Positions 33,815-42,802 are shown, numbered from the stretch's first letter. The stretch: 58,724 bases of DNA from JBEKYD01 sp049509915 (GCA_049509915.1 JBEKZL010000006.1:1-58724); one strand, 5' to 3'. Made by a program: numbers and translations. The notes: generated by a model not told the origin, from the letters alone.

Positions 33815-34660
33815 GTGTTGCAGCCAACTAAGCTTCGAAGAGCGGGCGCCGTGGCAGCCGCCGGCTTGACGTTCTTGAGCGCGTTGTATGCGTTTCAAAA
33901 ACCCTTCCGCGAATATCCCGGCGTGGAGTACGAAAAGTTTCCGCTGCCTCCGGACTATCAGGAAAAAACCGAATGGGTGTTCGCGCGCCTGATGTATCCG
34001 CCCGTAGGCACTTATTACGGGGGCGTGCAATTCAACGGGAGCTGGAAGGAGGGAGGCTCCAACTGGACGATGGATTATCCCCGCTCGGACCGTCATTTGG
34101 TGCAGGCCGTGCGCCGCCTCACACGTCTCCATACCCGCTCCGCCGAAGAGCCCATCGACCTGGACGACGGCGACGTTTACGACTGGCCCTGGCTCTACGG
34201 CGTTGAAGTGGGCCACTGGAACCTGACCGATTCGCAGGCCGCCACGCTGCGCGAGTTCCTGCTGCGCGGGGGCTTTTTTATGTGCGACGACTTCCATGGC
34301 GACATCGAATGGCGAACCTTTGCCGCCAGCATGCGAAAAGTGTTTCCGGACCGCCCCATCGAGGAGATCGCCGATTCCGATTCCATCTTCCATACGATCT
34401 ACGACCTGAGCCACCGTTACCAGGTTCCCGGCATGCCCGCGCTCGAAAAACACAACACGTACGAAAAAGGGGAAAGCGGCAAGACTCCGCACTGGCGCGC
34501 CATCTACGACGACAATGGCCGGGTGATCGTGGCCATGTGCCACAATATGGACCTGGGCGATTCCTGGGAACATGCCGACGATCCGGAATACCCGGCCCGG
34601 TATTCCGATCTCGGCATTCGGATCGGAGTCAACTACATTCTCTATTCCATGACGCACTGA
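33815..34660 (+). CDS. DUF4159 secreted protein (paralogue B)
   Basis: 281 aa. Basic start (LQPTKLRRAG) then a hydrophobic export segment (AVAAAGLTFLSALYAF). DUF4159 core: EWVFARLMYPPVGTYYGG, NWTMDYPRSDRHLVQAVRRL, WLYGVEVGHWNLTDSQAATL, RGGFFMCDDFHGDIEWRTFA, IADSDSIFHTIYDL and the end NYILYSMTH. The order and spacing of motifs match the copy at 17172-17975. Followed after 10 nt by DUF423, so probably an operon. Function unknown. Confidence 0.82.
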   Translation: MLQPTKLRRAGAVAAAGLTFLSALYAFQKPFREYPGVEYEKFPLPPDYQEKTEWVFARLMYPPVGTYYGGVQFNGSWKEGGSNWTMDYPRSDRHLVQAVRRLTRLHTRSAEEPIDLDDGDVYDWPWLYGVEVGHWNLTDSQAATLREFLLRGGFFMCDDFHGDIEWRTFAASMRKVFPDRPIEEIADSDSIFHTIYDLSHRYQVPGMPALEKHNTYEKGESGKTPHWRAIYDDNGRVIVAMCHNMDLGDSWEHADDPEYPARYSDLGIRIGVNYILYSMTH

Positions 34661-34670
34661 GGCCGATACC

Positions 34671-35033
34671 ATGAACTGGAGTTCCACCGCCGCCATTCTG
34701 CTAGCCCTGGCCGTGATGCTGGGAGCCTTCGGCGCACACGGCTTGCGCGCGCGGCTTGATGCCGATTCGATGCGCATCTACGAAACGGCAGTCATGTATC
34801 ACTTTCTGCACGCGCTGGGGATTCTGATCCTCTCCGTGCTGCCGCGAACGGGCACGGCATCGGCATCCGGCATGGGTACCGTGTGCGCCATTCTATTGGC
34901 TGGTATCGTGCTGTTTTCCGGCAGCCTGTATTTGTTGGCCGTGACCGCCACGCGCATCCTGGGGGCTATTACACCCATTGGCGGGGTGCTGTTCATTGCC
35001 GGGTGGCTGCTGGCGGCGTGGCGGTTGAGGTGA
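34671..35033 (+). CDS. DUF423 small membrane protein
   Basis: 120 aa with four hydrophobic helices: STAAILLALAVMLGAFGAHG, IYETAVMYHFLHALGILILS, CAILLAGIVLFSGSLYLLAV and ITPIGGVLFIAGWLLAAW. The GAFGAHGL, ETAVxYHxxHAL and F.GSLY.L....R.LG.ITPIGG motifs define the DUF423/YgdD family. Inner-membrane protein of unknown role. Ten nt after DUF4159 B. Confidence 0.92.
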   Translation: MNWSSTAAILLALAVMLGAFGAHGLRARLDADSMRIYETAVMYHFLHALGILILSVLPRTGTASASGMGTVCAILLAGIVLFSGSLYLLAVTATRILGAITPIGGVLFIAGWLLAAWRLR

Positions 35034-35504
35034 TTGAAGCGGTCAGCGGTCAGCGACAGCCTTCAGCTTTCAGCGACCGCCCTGGACGGGACTTCCCGGT
35101 ATCCGGGCTTGAGGGTTGAGGCATGTTGTGGCTTTCGGCTGCTGTAGGGAACCCTTTAGCTTTGGGGCGCGGCGAACTGCGCTTTGGCTTCCGCGAGGCA
35201 GCCGATTTTCGGCTTTGAAAAAACAAATTGCGGGCAAGGGTTTCGACGAGAGAGTCGCGCTCGGTGTCGCGGGTTTCTCCTCTGTTTTCGGAAGCTGGTG
35301 TGGAGGGCGAGGTCTTCGGCAGCCGCTGATGGCAGGCTGATTCAGGGCAGCTTGGCGGTCCTGCTGTGACTCCAAAATTCCGTATTTTCATAATAGGACT
35401 TTTTAATCTGAAATAGATCGCCAAATGTTACAATACAGACCGAGAACAAGTCGGCCGGTCTCATTCCGTCCGAAAGAACTCGATTCCGAAAAGGCGGTGC
35501 GGGC
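35034..35504. other. Intergenic region with short direct repeats
   Basis: About 470 bp. Its left end carries GGTCAGCGGTCAGCGAC and TTCAGCTTTCAGCGACC (35041-35080), a stuttering CAGCG/TCAGC pattern of the sort seen as spacer DNA in acidobacteria. The rest has no ORF with plausible composition. Confidence 0.4.
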
Positions 35505-36173
35505 GTGCCTCTGTTCAAGAAGCAACCGGACCTGTTGAAGCGTTCAGATTATCTGGCTGCGTTAAAGGCGGATTGTCTCGATTTTATCCAGTACCAATAT
35601 TTCCAGAAGTCGGCGGCCGCGCAAGCCCTGGCGCTGATTCTCTACGACGTCGAATTTCAAAAGCAGGATAAAGAAGGTTGCTGGGCCGAGGGCGCGTCCA
35701 GGAATCCCTCGTTGGGCGTTGGCGAGACTAAGCTGAAGCATCCCGGGGACCGGGAGAAGTTGCTGAAGCGAGTGGGCACGTTCTTCATGTGCGACTCGAT
35801 GGCGATCGACCGCCGCTATGCCTATGTCCTCACACTGCTCCAAAAGGCCAGGGGGCGGCACTCTTCACACCGAGCTTGACAACAACGTCGAGCCCGAGAA
35901 TAAATACTACACCTCGCCGCCTGTCCGGACGCCGCGGCCCAATGCGCCGCCGATTCCGCCCTTGCCGGCGGCGGTCGTCAACAAGCGGAAGGCCCAGGCA
36001 TGGCTGCGGCGGGGCGTCACGGGGGGCACAGCCGCCTATGACGAGGTCGTCAATGTCTATACCCGCAACGACGGCACATTGCCGATCGGCTACGACGAGA
36101 AAATTCCGTTCGCCATCTGGCAGAAGCTCGTCACCGACGCGCCGCCCTATCGCGCCCCGAACCCGGCCCCACG
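35505..36173 (+). pseudogene. Unknown gene, frameshifted and cut by an IS remnant
   Basis: GTG 35505 opens MPLFKKQPDLLKRSDYLAAL KADCLDFIQYQYFQKSAAAQ and reads well to YVLTLLQKA (about 35850). The good composition then moves to another frame (GGTLHTELDNNVEPENKYYT ... NDGTLPIGYDEKIPFAIWQK LV) after a G-rich run at 35849-35855. It ends where an antisense integrase fragment begins. I infer one gene broken by a frameshift and truncated at the 3' end. Family not recognised. Confidence 0.4.
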
Positions 36174-36426
36174 GCCATTGAAAGTTGCCGTACGGGTTCA
36201 GTTGGTCCCGGTGGAACCGGTTGGCCGCCTCGGCGTGTTTCGCATCGATGTAACCAAACCCGATATGTTTGCGGATCACCGCTCCGTTCTTGGCCTCCAC
36301 CAGGCCATTGTCGCCGCAGTGATGCGCGCGCGACTTGGTCTGCTCGATGCGCAGCTTGTCCAGCAGCCGGACGACGCTGTAGTTGATGAACTCGCTGCCA
36401 TTGTCGCGGTGAAACCCGCGGCGACG
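36174..36426 (-). mobile_element. Integrase/transposase (DDE core) fragment
   Basis: Minus-strand reading HRDNGSEFINYSVVRLLDKL RIEQTKSRAHHCGDNGLVEA KNGAVIRKHIGFGYIDAKHA and ends NPYGNF. This is the second Asp (DNGSEF) and the Glu-containing part (NGLVEAKN) of an rve-type transposase core. The N-terminal helix-turn-helix and first Asp are missing, and no terminal repeats are seen. A decayed IS that interrupted the gene at 35505. Confidence 0.7.
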
Positions 36427-36462
36427 CATCGCTTGCCCTTCCATCGATTACAATGTAGGGCG

Positions 36463-36789
36463 ATGGCGTTTTATCGGATCTACCGGATGAAGGATTCGCC
36501 AAGACAGCAGTTCCGCTGGGCCCCTCACGTGGGGGGCTGCGCTTCGGTGAAGCCGAGAGATTACGAGCCGCGCGGGGAAGTGGAGGCGTTGAACGAATAC
36601 GACGCCTGGCGCACAATGCGGGATTCGGACGATCCGCTGAGGGTGGGCGACCTGTTGGAGACTGCGGACAGGCAGCTACGCATTTGTAAGTATGTGGGGT
36701 TCGAGCCGGCCCAATGGCTGGTGGCCGAGCCCAAGACGCCTGTCGAATCCGAGATCCCCGTTTCCACCGGCGTAAGCAGCTCGAGCTAG
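36463..36789 (+). CDS. Small conserved protein, 108 aa
   Basis: ATG 36463. MAFYRIYRMKDSPRQQFRWA PHVGG, then KPRDYEPRGEVEALNEYDAW, DPLRVGDLLETADRQLRICK YVGFEPAQW. A compact soluble protein rich in aromatic and basic residues. I believe the same pattern recurs in related acidobacteria but know no function. It is 8 nt before the zinc-ribbon gene, so the pair is an operon. Confidence 0.65.
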   Translation: MAFYRIYRMKDSPRQQFRWAPHVGGCASVKPRDYEPRGEVEALNEYDAWRTMRDSDDPLRVGDLLETADRQLRICKYVGFEPAQWLVAEPKTPVESEIPVSTGVSSSS

Positions 36790-36797
36790 GAGGCCAC

Positions 36798-37220
36798 ATG
36801 CGGGAACCACGCCTGGGCGACGACATCGACGATTTTTGCGTTCGCTGCAAGCGAATCATGAACCACGCCGTAGTGTCGGTGATAAATGCCGAACCAGCTA
36901 AAGTACGTTGCCGGACCTGTTACAACGATCACGACTACCGCCACGAACAGCCGCCACCGCCCAAGGTGGACGCGCGCAAGGCGGCGCTGTTCAACGAAGT
37001 GCTCAAGAAAGTGGATCCAGAGGCTACCGGGGCTGTGGTGGAGGAGCCCGACGATCTGACCGATCCGGATCCGCTCGGCGACAGCGATAAGGACGCCGAA
37101 ATGGCGGCCGAAACGGAACGGGAGATCGAGGTGGAGGCTGCGGAAGAGCCCGTGCCCCTACTCAAAGCCAAAATCAAGGTCAAAGCCAAACCGAAGGCTC
37201 CGGGAAAATCCCGGCGCTGA
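36798..37220 (+). CDS. Zinc-ribbon protein with acidic/basic tail
   Basis: 140 aa; AGGAGG 4 nt before ATG 36798. The N-terminal ribbon DFCVRCKRIMNHAVVSV ... KVRCRTCYNDHDYRHE has two CxxC knuckles (C14/C17 and C38/C41). A proline hinge, an acidic stretch and a Lys-rich tail (KAKIKVKAKPKAPGKSRR) follow. Composition suggests nucleic-acid or ribosome binding. Partner of the 108-aa gene directly upstream. No named family. Confidence 0.65.
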   Translation: MREPRLGDDIDDFCVRCKRIMNHAVVSVINAEPAKVRCRTCYNDHDYRHEQPPPPKVDARKAALFNEVLKKVDPEATGAVVEEPDDLTDPDPLGDSDKDAEMAAETEREIEVEAAEEPVPLLKAKIKVKAKPKAPGKSRR

Positions 37221-37274
37221 GGGCTTTCGGGGCGACATCGCCTGAGTGGTTTGCCAACCTGGACAATATCCGAC

Positions 37275-38729
37275 ATGACTCGCCGCACCTTTTTGGCCGC
37301 AGTTTCCGCAGCGGCCCCAGCTTTTTCGTTCGCTAAGCCAAAGCCTTTCGGGGCGCTGCCTTCCGCCCGCCAACTCGCCTGGCACCGGCTCGAAACCACC
37401 GCCTTCCTTCATTTTACCGTCAACACTTTTACCGACCGCGAATGGGGGCTCGGCGACGAAGACCCGAACGTGTTCAACCCCGCGCGATTCGATGCCGACG
37501 CGATCGTCGAGCCGCTGGCCGCCGCCGGCATGACGGGCGTGATCCTCACCGCCAAGCATCACGATGGCTTCTGCCTCTGGCCCACCGCGACCAGCGAACA
37601 CTCGGTGCGCGCGAGCGGGTGGCGCGAAGGTAAAGGCAACGTGGTGGGCGAGATTGCCGCCGCCGCGCGCCGGCACAACCTCCGCTTCGGCATTTACCTT
37701 TCGCCCTGGGACCGCAGCCAGGCGGCGTACGGCAAGCCGGAATATATCGCCATCTACCGCCGCCAGTTGACGGAATTACTGAGAGATTACGGCCCCATCT
37801 TCGAGGTGTGGCACGACGGCGCCAACGGCGGCGACGGCTATTACGGTGGGGCGCGCGAGAAGCGCACGATCGACAAGAACACTTACTACGACTGGCCGGG
37901 AACCTGGGAACTGGTGCGGCGGCTGCAGCCGGAGGCCGTCATTTTTTCCGACGTCGGGCCGGACGTGCGCTGGGTGGGCAACGAGCGCGGCATTGCCGGC
38001 GACCCGTGCTGGGCAACCTACGATCCGGTGGGCGCCGACGGCGGGCCTGCGTCGCCAGGCAACGTGCGCGAGAAGGATTCGCCGGCAGGGACGCGCCACG
38101 GTACGCGCTGGCTGCCGGCCGAATGCGACGTTTCGATTCGCCCCGGCTGGTTCTGGCACGAAGCGGAAAACGCCCGCGTCAAAACCCCGGCCGAACTTGT
38201 CGAGCTGTATTTCGTTTCGGTGGGCCGAGGCGCCAACCTGCTGCTCAACGTGCCGCCCAATCGCGACGGTCTGCTTTCCAGCGAAGATATCGCGTCGCTC
38301 GAAGGGTTCGGCCGTTGGCGGCGGGCAACCTTCGGGAGCAATCTGGCGGCTGGGGCGCGCGTCACGGCAACCAATGTTCGGAAGGGGTTCGGGCCGCAAC
38401 AGTTGCTCGATGGCCGTGAAGATACCTATTGGGCGACCGATGACGCCACCGTTCGCGCCGAAGCGGTTTTCGATTTCGCCCGGCCGGTGACTTTTGGCGT
38501 CGTGCGGCTGCGCGAGGCGATCGCCTTCGGCCAGCGCGTGGACGCGGTGGCGATCGACCGCTGGGACGGCGGCGATTGGCGGCAATTCGCGGCGTCCACG
38601 AGCATCGGCGCGCGGCGCCTGATCCGGCTGGATCGTCCGGTGACCGCCGCGCGGCTTCGGCTGCGAGTCACCGAAGCCGCGGCCAGCCCGATGCTGGCGG
38701 AGTTTGCCCTGTTCGCGGAACCGGCCTGA
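37275..38729 (+). CDS. Exported alpha-L-fucosidase (GH29) with discoidin-like C-terminus
   Basis: 484 aa from ATG 37275 (MTRRTFLAAVSAAAPAFSFA, a Tat-like signal). GH29 barrel: HFTVNTFTDREWGLGDEDPN, LTAKHHDGFCLWPT, FGIYLSPWDRSQAAYGKPEY and FEVWHDGANGGDG with the nucleophile Asp; later VGRGANLLLNVPPNRDGLL. The C-terminal 140 residues (NVRKGFGPQQLLDGREDTYW ... RLRLRVTEAA) form an F5/8-type carbohydrate-binding module. Removes alpha-fucose from plant or microbial glycans outside the cytosol. Confidence 0.93.
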   Translation: MTRRTFLAAVSAAAPAFSFAKPKPFGALPSARQLAWHRLETTAFLHFTVNTFTDREWGLGDEDPNVFNPARFDADAIVEPLAAAGMTGVILTAKHHDGFCLWPTATSEHSVRASGWREGKGNVVGEIAAAARRHNLRFGIYLSPWDRSQAAYGKPEYIAIYRRQLTELLRDYGPIFEVWHDGANGGDGYYGGAREKRTIDKNTYYDWPGTWELVRRLQPEAVIFSDVGPDVRWVGNERGIAGDPCWATYDPVGADGGPASPGNVREKDSPAGTRHGTRWLPAECDVSIRPGWFWHEAENARVKTPAELVELYFVSVGRGANLLLNVPPNRDGLLSSEDIASLEGFGRWRRATFGSNLAAGARVTATNVRKGFGPQQLLDGREDTYWATDDATVRAEAVFDFARPVTFGVVRLREAIAFGQRVDAVAIDRWDGGDWRQFAASTSIGARRLIRLDRPVTAARLRLRVTEAAASPMLAEFALFAEPA

Positions 38730-38734
38730 TGCTT

Positions 38735-38825
38735 ATGCGGCAACCGCTCCCTGACGGTCGCGGCTCGGAAATGCGTGGCACATGCGCGAGTCCGAGCCAC
38801 GACCGTCAGGGAGCGGTTGCCGCAT
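38735..38825. repeat. Long REP-like hairpin, copy 1
   Basis: Arms of 35 nt (38735-38769 and 38791-38825) are reverse complements with one mismatch; spacer 21 nt. The arm core is CCGCTCCCTGACGGTCGCGG. It lies just past the fucosidase stop. The same core occurs at 39481-39500 (copy 2). Works as a strong cruciform/hairpin and possibly a terminator. Confidence 0.8.
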
Positions 38826-38866
38826 ACGAACCCCAGTTCCGAAAGGGCATCCTTGGCGAGACGTGG

Positions 38867-39442
38867 ATGCGTATCGCCGCTCTGCTGCTGGCTGCCGTAA
38901 CGTCGGCTCCCGCGGTCGAGATTCAGGTGCGCTACGCCGCGCTGGAGCGCATTCTGGCCAGTCAGGTTTTCACCCAGGACGGCCGCCGCTACGTAAAAGG
39001 CAGTCCCACGACTAAGTGCAGTTTCGCCTATCTGGAGCATCCGCAAATCCAAGGCAAGGACGGCTTGCTGCGGATCCGGGCGCGTTTCACCGGCCGTTCC
39101 GCGCTGAACATGCTTGGCCAGTGCGTGGGATTGGGCGACGCATTCACGGTGGTGATCGGCGCCAAGCCAACTTACAAGGACGGGAATATCGGCCTGGCCA
39201 ACGTGACCGCGGAAAGCGACGGCAAGAGCGGGTTCTATATCCGCCGCGTCTGTGCCGCCATGGCCGCCAGCCTGGCGCGCGATTTCCGCTACAACCTGGC
39301 CGGCGACGCCAAGCGAATGCTGGAGGACCCCAACAGCCAGCCAGCCTACCCGCGCGACCTGCGCGACTTCAAAGTGACCTCGATCGCCGCCAGTGCCGAT
39401 GCGCTAGTGCTGGACGTGGATTTCACGCTGACGGTGCGTTGA
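38867..39442 (+). CDS. Exported protein of unknown function, 191 aa
   Basis: ATG 38867: MRIAALLLAAVTSAPAVEIQ signal peptide. Then VRYAALERILASQVFTQDGR, KCSFAYLEHPQIQGKDGLLR IRARFTGRSALNMLGQCVGL and a C-terminal TSIAASADALVLDVDFTLTV. The alternation suggests a beta-rich lipid-binding or SMP/LEA-like fold, but this is a guess. Flanked on both sides by REP-like hairpins. Confidence 0.6.
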   Translation: MRIAALLLAAVTSAPAVEIQVRYAALERILASQVFTQDGRRYVKGSPTTKCSFAYLEHPQIQGKDGLLRIRARFTGRSALNMLGQCVGLGDAFTVVIGAKPTYKDGNIGLANVTAESDGKSGFYIRRVCAAMAASLARDFRYNLAGDAKRMLEDPNSQPAYPRDLRDFKVTSIAASADALVLDVDFTLTVR

Positions 39443-39477
39443 GTGGCGGAAGTGCGAGAAACGTGGCAGGATGGCAA

Positions 39478-39550
39478 GCACCGCTCCCTGGCGGTCGCGG
39501 CTCGGTAGGGAGCCTCATTCCGAGCCGCGACCGCAAAAAGGGCGCGGTGC
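39478..39550. repeat. REP-like hairpin, copy 2
   Basis: Left arm 39478-39505 and right arm 39520-39534 plus 39542-39550 pair with a 7-nt internal bulge (AAAAAGG). The core CCGCTCCCTGGCGGTCGCGG differs from copy 1 at one position. It lies 36 nt after the exported-protein stop and before the convergent ADOP gene. Confidence 0.7.
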
Positions 39551-39621
39551 TTTCGAAATACGTTGGCTAGCGCGGGCGCAGAACATTTTCACCCTTCGTT
39601 GCGGCACCAAGGACTTGTGTC

Positions 39622-42351
39622 CTATTCGTGCCGCAGGGCCGCCAGCGGATCAATTCGGGACGCGCGCCTTGCCGGCGCATAGCCAGCGAGAATCGCGGCG
39701 CACAGGAGGACGACACCGGCCAGCGCCAGGGTTCCCGGATCATTGGGCTGGGTCTCGAAAAGAAGCGATTTGACCAGCCGGGACGCGCTCAACGCGGCAG
39801 GCACGCTGAGCGCGAGGCCCACCGCCGCCAGTAGTAGAACGCGGCGCAGAACCATCCATACCACGGCGCCGCGTTGGGCGCCCAGAGCCATACGGATTCC
39901 GATCTCGCCGATCTGCCACGCGACTGTGTACGACATGGTTCCGTAGAGCCCCACGCACGCGATCAGGAGAGCGAGAACCGCGAAACCGGTACACAAATTC
40001 GCGAACATGACTTCCCGGCTGATCGTGCGATCGATTTCCGCAGCCTGTGTGACCACGTTTGTGACGGGTATGCCGGAATCTGCCTCCCGCACGATCTCAC
40101 TCACACTCTTGACATACCTCAGCGGATCGCTCGCGGTGCGCATCGCGTAGGTCATTCGGTCCGGAGGAAATTGGCTGGCCGCGACGAACACAGTCATGGG
40201 ACTCCCCTCTTTCAGGCCACCGTACCGCACGTCGCCCGACACTCCGACGATTTCGAGATCGCGCAGGTCGTCTACGAACGTGATGCGCCGGCCCACCGGA
40301 TTCTCGTTTCCGAAGTACGTCCGCGCCAACTGCTCGCCGATCACAGCCACCGGCGTGGAGCCCGGTTGGTCGCGCTCGTCAATCTCACGCCCCGCCAGGA
40401 TCGGAATCTGCATCGTCGTCAGGAAACGCGGTCCGGCGGCCATGACGCCTGAGCCTTGGATGCTAACAGGCCCGATCTTCATCGCCCCCCTGTATGCACC
40501 CCCGGCCATGCCGGCGCTGACGATCGACGATCCTGAAAGCGTCGCGCCGCTCACTCCGGGGATCGATTCGAAGCGCTTGCGCAGGTTCTCGTAAAAAGTG
40601 GTGATCTCCGGGTCGCGATGCCCGGCCTGGCGCGCATTCAACGTGAACAGAAGGATATTCTGGCGAGCGTATCCCAGTGGGATGGAGTGCAGCTTGTCGA
40701 GTGTCGCGACAAACAGACCCGCGGCGACCAGGATGCCAAAAGACATCGCGATTTGGGCCACCACCAGAACGTCCTGCGCGCGCCGGCGCGGTCCGCCCCC
40801 GCGTCCATTCTTCAGCGCGGGCATGACGTCCGGACGCGTCGACTGAATCGCTGGAGCGAGGCCAAATAAGAGGCCGCAGACTACGGAGAGCGCCGCCGTC
40901 ACACCCAGCACGTGCCAGTTCAATTCCGCGTGCAGGGTAAAGTTCTGCTGCCCGTTGGAGAACAGAAACGTCAGCGATCGCACGCCCCAGATCGCAAACA
41001 AGACCCCTAAGGCTCCGCCGAGCGCCGCCAGCATTACGCTCTCGGTAAGCAACTGCCGCACGACGCGGAATCGTCCCGCTCCCAGGCTGAGCCGGACAGC
41101 CATTTCCCGGCGCCGCGCGGCGGCCCTTGCCAGCAGCAGATTGGCAATGTTCGCGCACGTGATCGCCAGGATCAATCCCACCATCGCCAGCAGCACGTAC
41201 AGAGGCTTGGAATACTGGCGGCGCAAGCTGCCCAGACCGGCGGCGCCGGGATTCAGCGTCAACGCGGGCAGTTTGGTGCCCTCGCCGTCGGTCGTCGCCG
41301 TGGCGCCGACCCATTGATGGAACCGGGGAGCCAGCACCGCCTGCGCCTGGGCCATGCTTACTCCGGGACGCAGGCGGCCCATCATTTCGATCCAGTAAAA
41401 GTTTCCGTCGCCATACATACGAGCCGCCCGGGCGCCGTCCACCAGCAGATTCGTGTGCAAAGGAAGGTAGAGGTCCGGCGCCGCCGCGGGGTCCACTCCG
41501 AAGAATTCCGGCGGCGCCACGCCGATCACCGTGAAGTGAATGTTATCGACCAGAATCGACTGTCCAATCGCATTCGGCGCTCCTCCAAAGCGATTTTGGC
41601 TGGTTGCGAAACTGATTACAGCGACCGGCGCCGCGCCCGGACGGTCGTCTTCGGAGTCGATCAGGCGTCCCGCGGCCGGCGACACTGCCAGCCCGCCAAA
41701 ATACTCCCCGGTCACGTACTCCGCGCCCGCGCTCATGGCCTGCCCGTGGATGGCCAGATTACGGGTTCGTCCGTTGAAGTATCCGAAAAGCGTGGAAAAG
41801 ACGAGATTCTCATCCCGAAGCGTCTCGAACGCGGGGTACGGGAATATCCCGCTGACCAGGTCGCCTGTGTTGCCCGGCCAGAAAAGGCCTTGTAACCTGT
41901 GTACCACCCATTGCCCGCTGTCGTGCTGGGGCGGCCGGCTATGCCAATTCAAGACCACCAGGGACCCGGGATCGGCCACCGGCAGCGAGCGCAACAGGAT
42001 CGACTCCATGAAACTGTAGATCGTAGTATTGGCGCCGATGCCGAGCGCCAGCGACAAGACCGCCAGGGCGCTGAATGCCTTGTTGGCGGCCATGGTGCGA
42101 CAGCCATAGCGGATATCCTGGCCAAGTTCCGATATAAACCGTGTCATCCAAATCTCCCGTGACTCTTCGTGCTTCAGGCCGATATTGCCGAATCGCCGCC
42201 GCGCTTCCGCCCGGGCGCGATCCGCCGTCATTCCGTCCGCCTGCAGTTCCGCGGCTCTTTCCGCCAGGTGGAGTTCCATTTCCTCTCGCAGCGCCTCGCT
42301 GCGCCCGGCGCTTTCTATCCAATACCTCAGCCGTCGTAGCACGTCTGTCAC
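39622..42351 (-). CDS. ADOP-type fused ABC permease (MacB/FtsX family)
   Basis: 909 aa. The N-terminal ADOP extension (LRRLRYWIESAGRSEALREE MELHLAERAAEL) precedes two MacB-like halves. Each half has a helix, a periplasmic domain and FtsX-type helices (SVLALSLALGIGANTTIYSF in the first; VIACVGLYGTMSYTVAWQIG EIGIRMALGAQRGAV in the second). No ATP-binding partner is adjacent, hence 'orphan'. Start overlaps PadR by 4 nt (ATGA). Probably moves a lipid or drug outward, or signals mechanically; the substrate is unknown. Confidence 0.9.
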   Translation of the reverse strand: MTDVLRRLRYWIESAGRSEALREEMELHLAERAAELQADGMTADRARAEARRRFGNIGLKHEESREIWMTRFISELGQDIRYGCRTMAANKAFSALAVLSLALGIGANTTIYSFMESILLRSLPVADPGSLVVLNWHSRPPQHDSGQWVVHRLQGLFWPGNTGDLVSGIFPYPAFETLRDENLVFSTLFGYFNGRTRNLAIHGQAMSAGAEYVTGEYFGGLAVSPAAGRLIDSEDDRPGAAPVAVISFATSQNRFGGAPNAIGQSILVDNIHFTVIGVAPPEFFGVDPAAAPDLYLPLHTNLLVDGARAARMYGDGNFYWIEMMGRLRPGVSMAQAQAVLAPRFHQWVGATATTDGEGTKLPALTLNPGAAGLGSLRRQYSKPLYVLLAMVGLILAITCANIANLLLARAAARRREMAVRLSLGAGRFRVVRQLLTESVMLAALGGALGVLFAIWGVRSLTFLFSNGQQNFTLHAELNWHVLGVTAALSVVCGLLFGLAPAIQSTRPDVMPALKNGRGGGPRRRAQDVLVVAQIAMSFGILVAAGLFVATLDKLHSIPLGYARQNILLFTLNARQAGHRDPEITTFYENLRKRFESIPGVSGATLSGSSIVSAGMAGGAYRGAMKIGPVSIQGSGVMAAGPRFLTTMQIPILAGREIDERDQPGSTPVAVIGEQLARTYFGNENPVGRRITFVDDLRDLEIVGVSGDVRYGGLKEGSPMTVFVAASQFPPDRMTYAMRTASDPLRYVKSVSEIVREADSGIPVTNVVTQAAEIDRTISREVMFANLCTGFAVLALLIACVGLYGTMSYTVAWQIGEIGIRMALGAQRGAVVWMVLRRVLLLAAVGLALSVPAALSASRLVKSLLFETQPNDPGTLALAGVVLLCAAILAGYAPARRASRIDPLAALRHE

Positions 42352-42686
42352 TCCGCTCCCATCACGCGCGCGATCGCGAGCGTGAGTTTGGCGTACTTCC
42401 GGGTTTCAACCGCCAACTGTTTGCGGCCAGTCGCCGTGATCTTGTAGATTCTCGCCCGCCGATTGTTCGACGTCACGCCCCAGACTCCGTCGATCCAGCC
42501 GTTTAGCTCCAGCCGCTGAAGAGCGGGGTACAGCGAGCCCTCCTCGACGAGGAGCTCATCGTCGGACGATTGTTGTATGAACTGGACGATGCCGTAGCCA
42601 TGGAGGTCGCGCAGCGTCAGCGTCCGCAGTATTAACATGTCCAGCGAACCCGGCAACGAATCGTTCTTTTGCGCCTTGCGTCCCAT
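42348..42686 (-). CDS. PadR-family transcriptional regulator
   Basis: 112 aa winged helix: SLDMLILRTLTLRDLHGYGI, EEGSLYPALQRLELNGWIDG, NRRARIYKITATGRKQL. This is the PadR_4 form that pairs with ADOP permeases. It overlaps the permease start by 4 nt, so it is translated together and presumably represses the operon. No co-ligand can be read from sequence. Confidence 0.93.
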   Translation of the reverse strand: MGRKAQKNDSLPGSLDMLILRTLTLRDLHGYGIVQFIQQSSDDELLVEEGSLYPALQRLELNGWIDGVWGVTSNNRRARIYKITATGRKQLAVETRKYAKLTLAIARVMGAE

Positions 42687-42689
42687 ACC

Positions 42690-42729
42690 AAGAATTCTTA
42701 GCTTACACCGGCAAGTTTACGCGAGTCAA
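42690..42729 (-). promoter_or_regulatory. PadR/ADOP promoter with palindrome at +1
   Basis: Minus strand TTGACT (42729-42724), 18 nt, TAAGCT (42705-42700). The 10-bp palindrome AAGAATTCTT (42690-42699) covers the predicted start of transcription near 42693, a fitting place for an autorepressor. The mRNA leader would be only about 7 nt with no Shine-Dalgarno. Confidence 0.5.
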
Positions 42730-42802
42730 GTTCATCCGGGTGCGAAACTAGCAAGGCGGATCAACCTTGAGGAACATCACGACCGGTGTATAGAGCCTCG
42801 AT

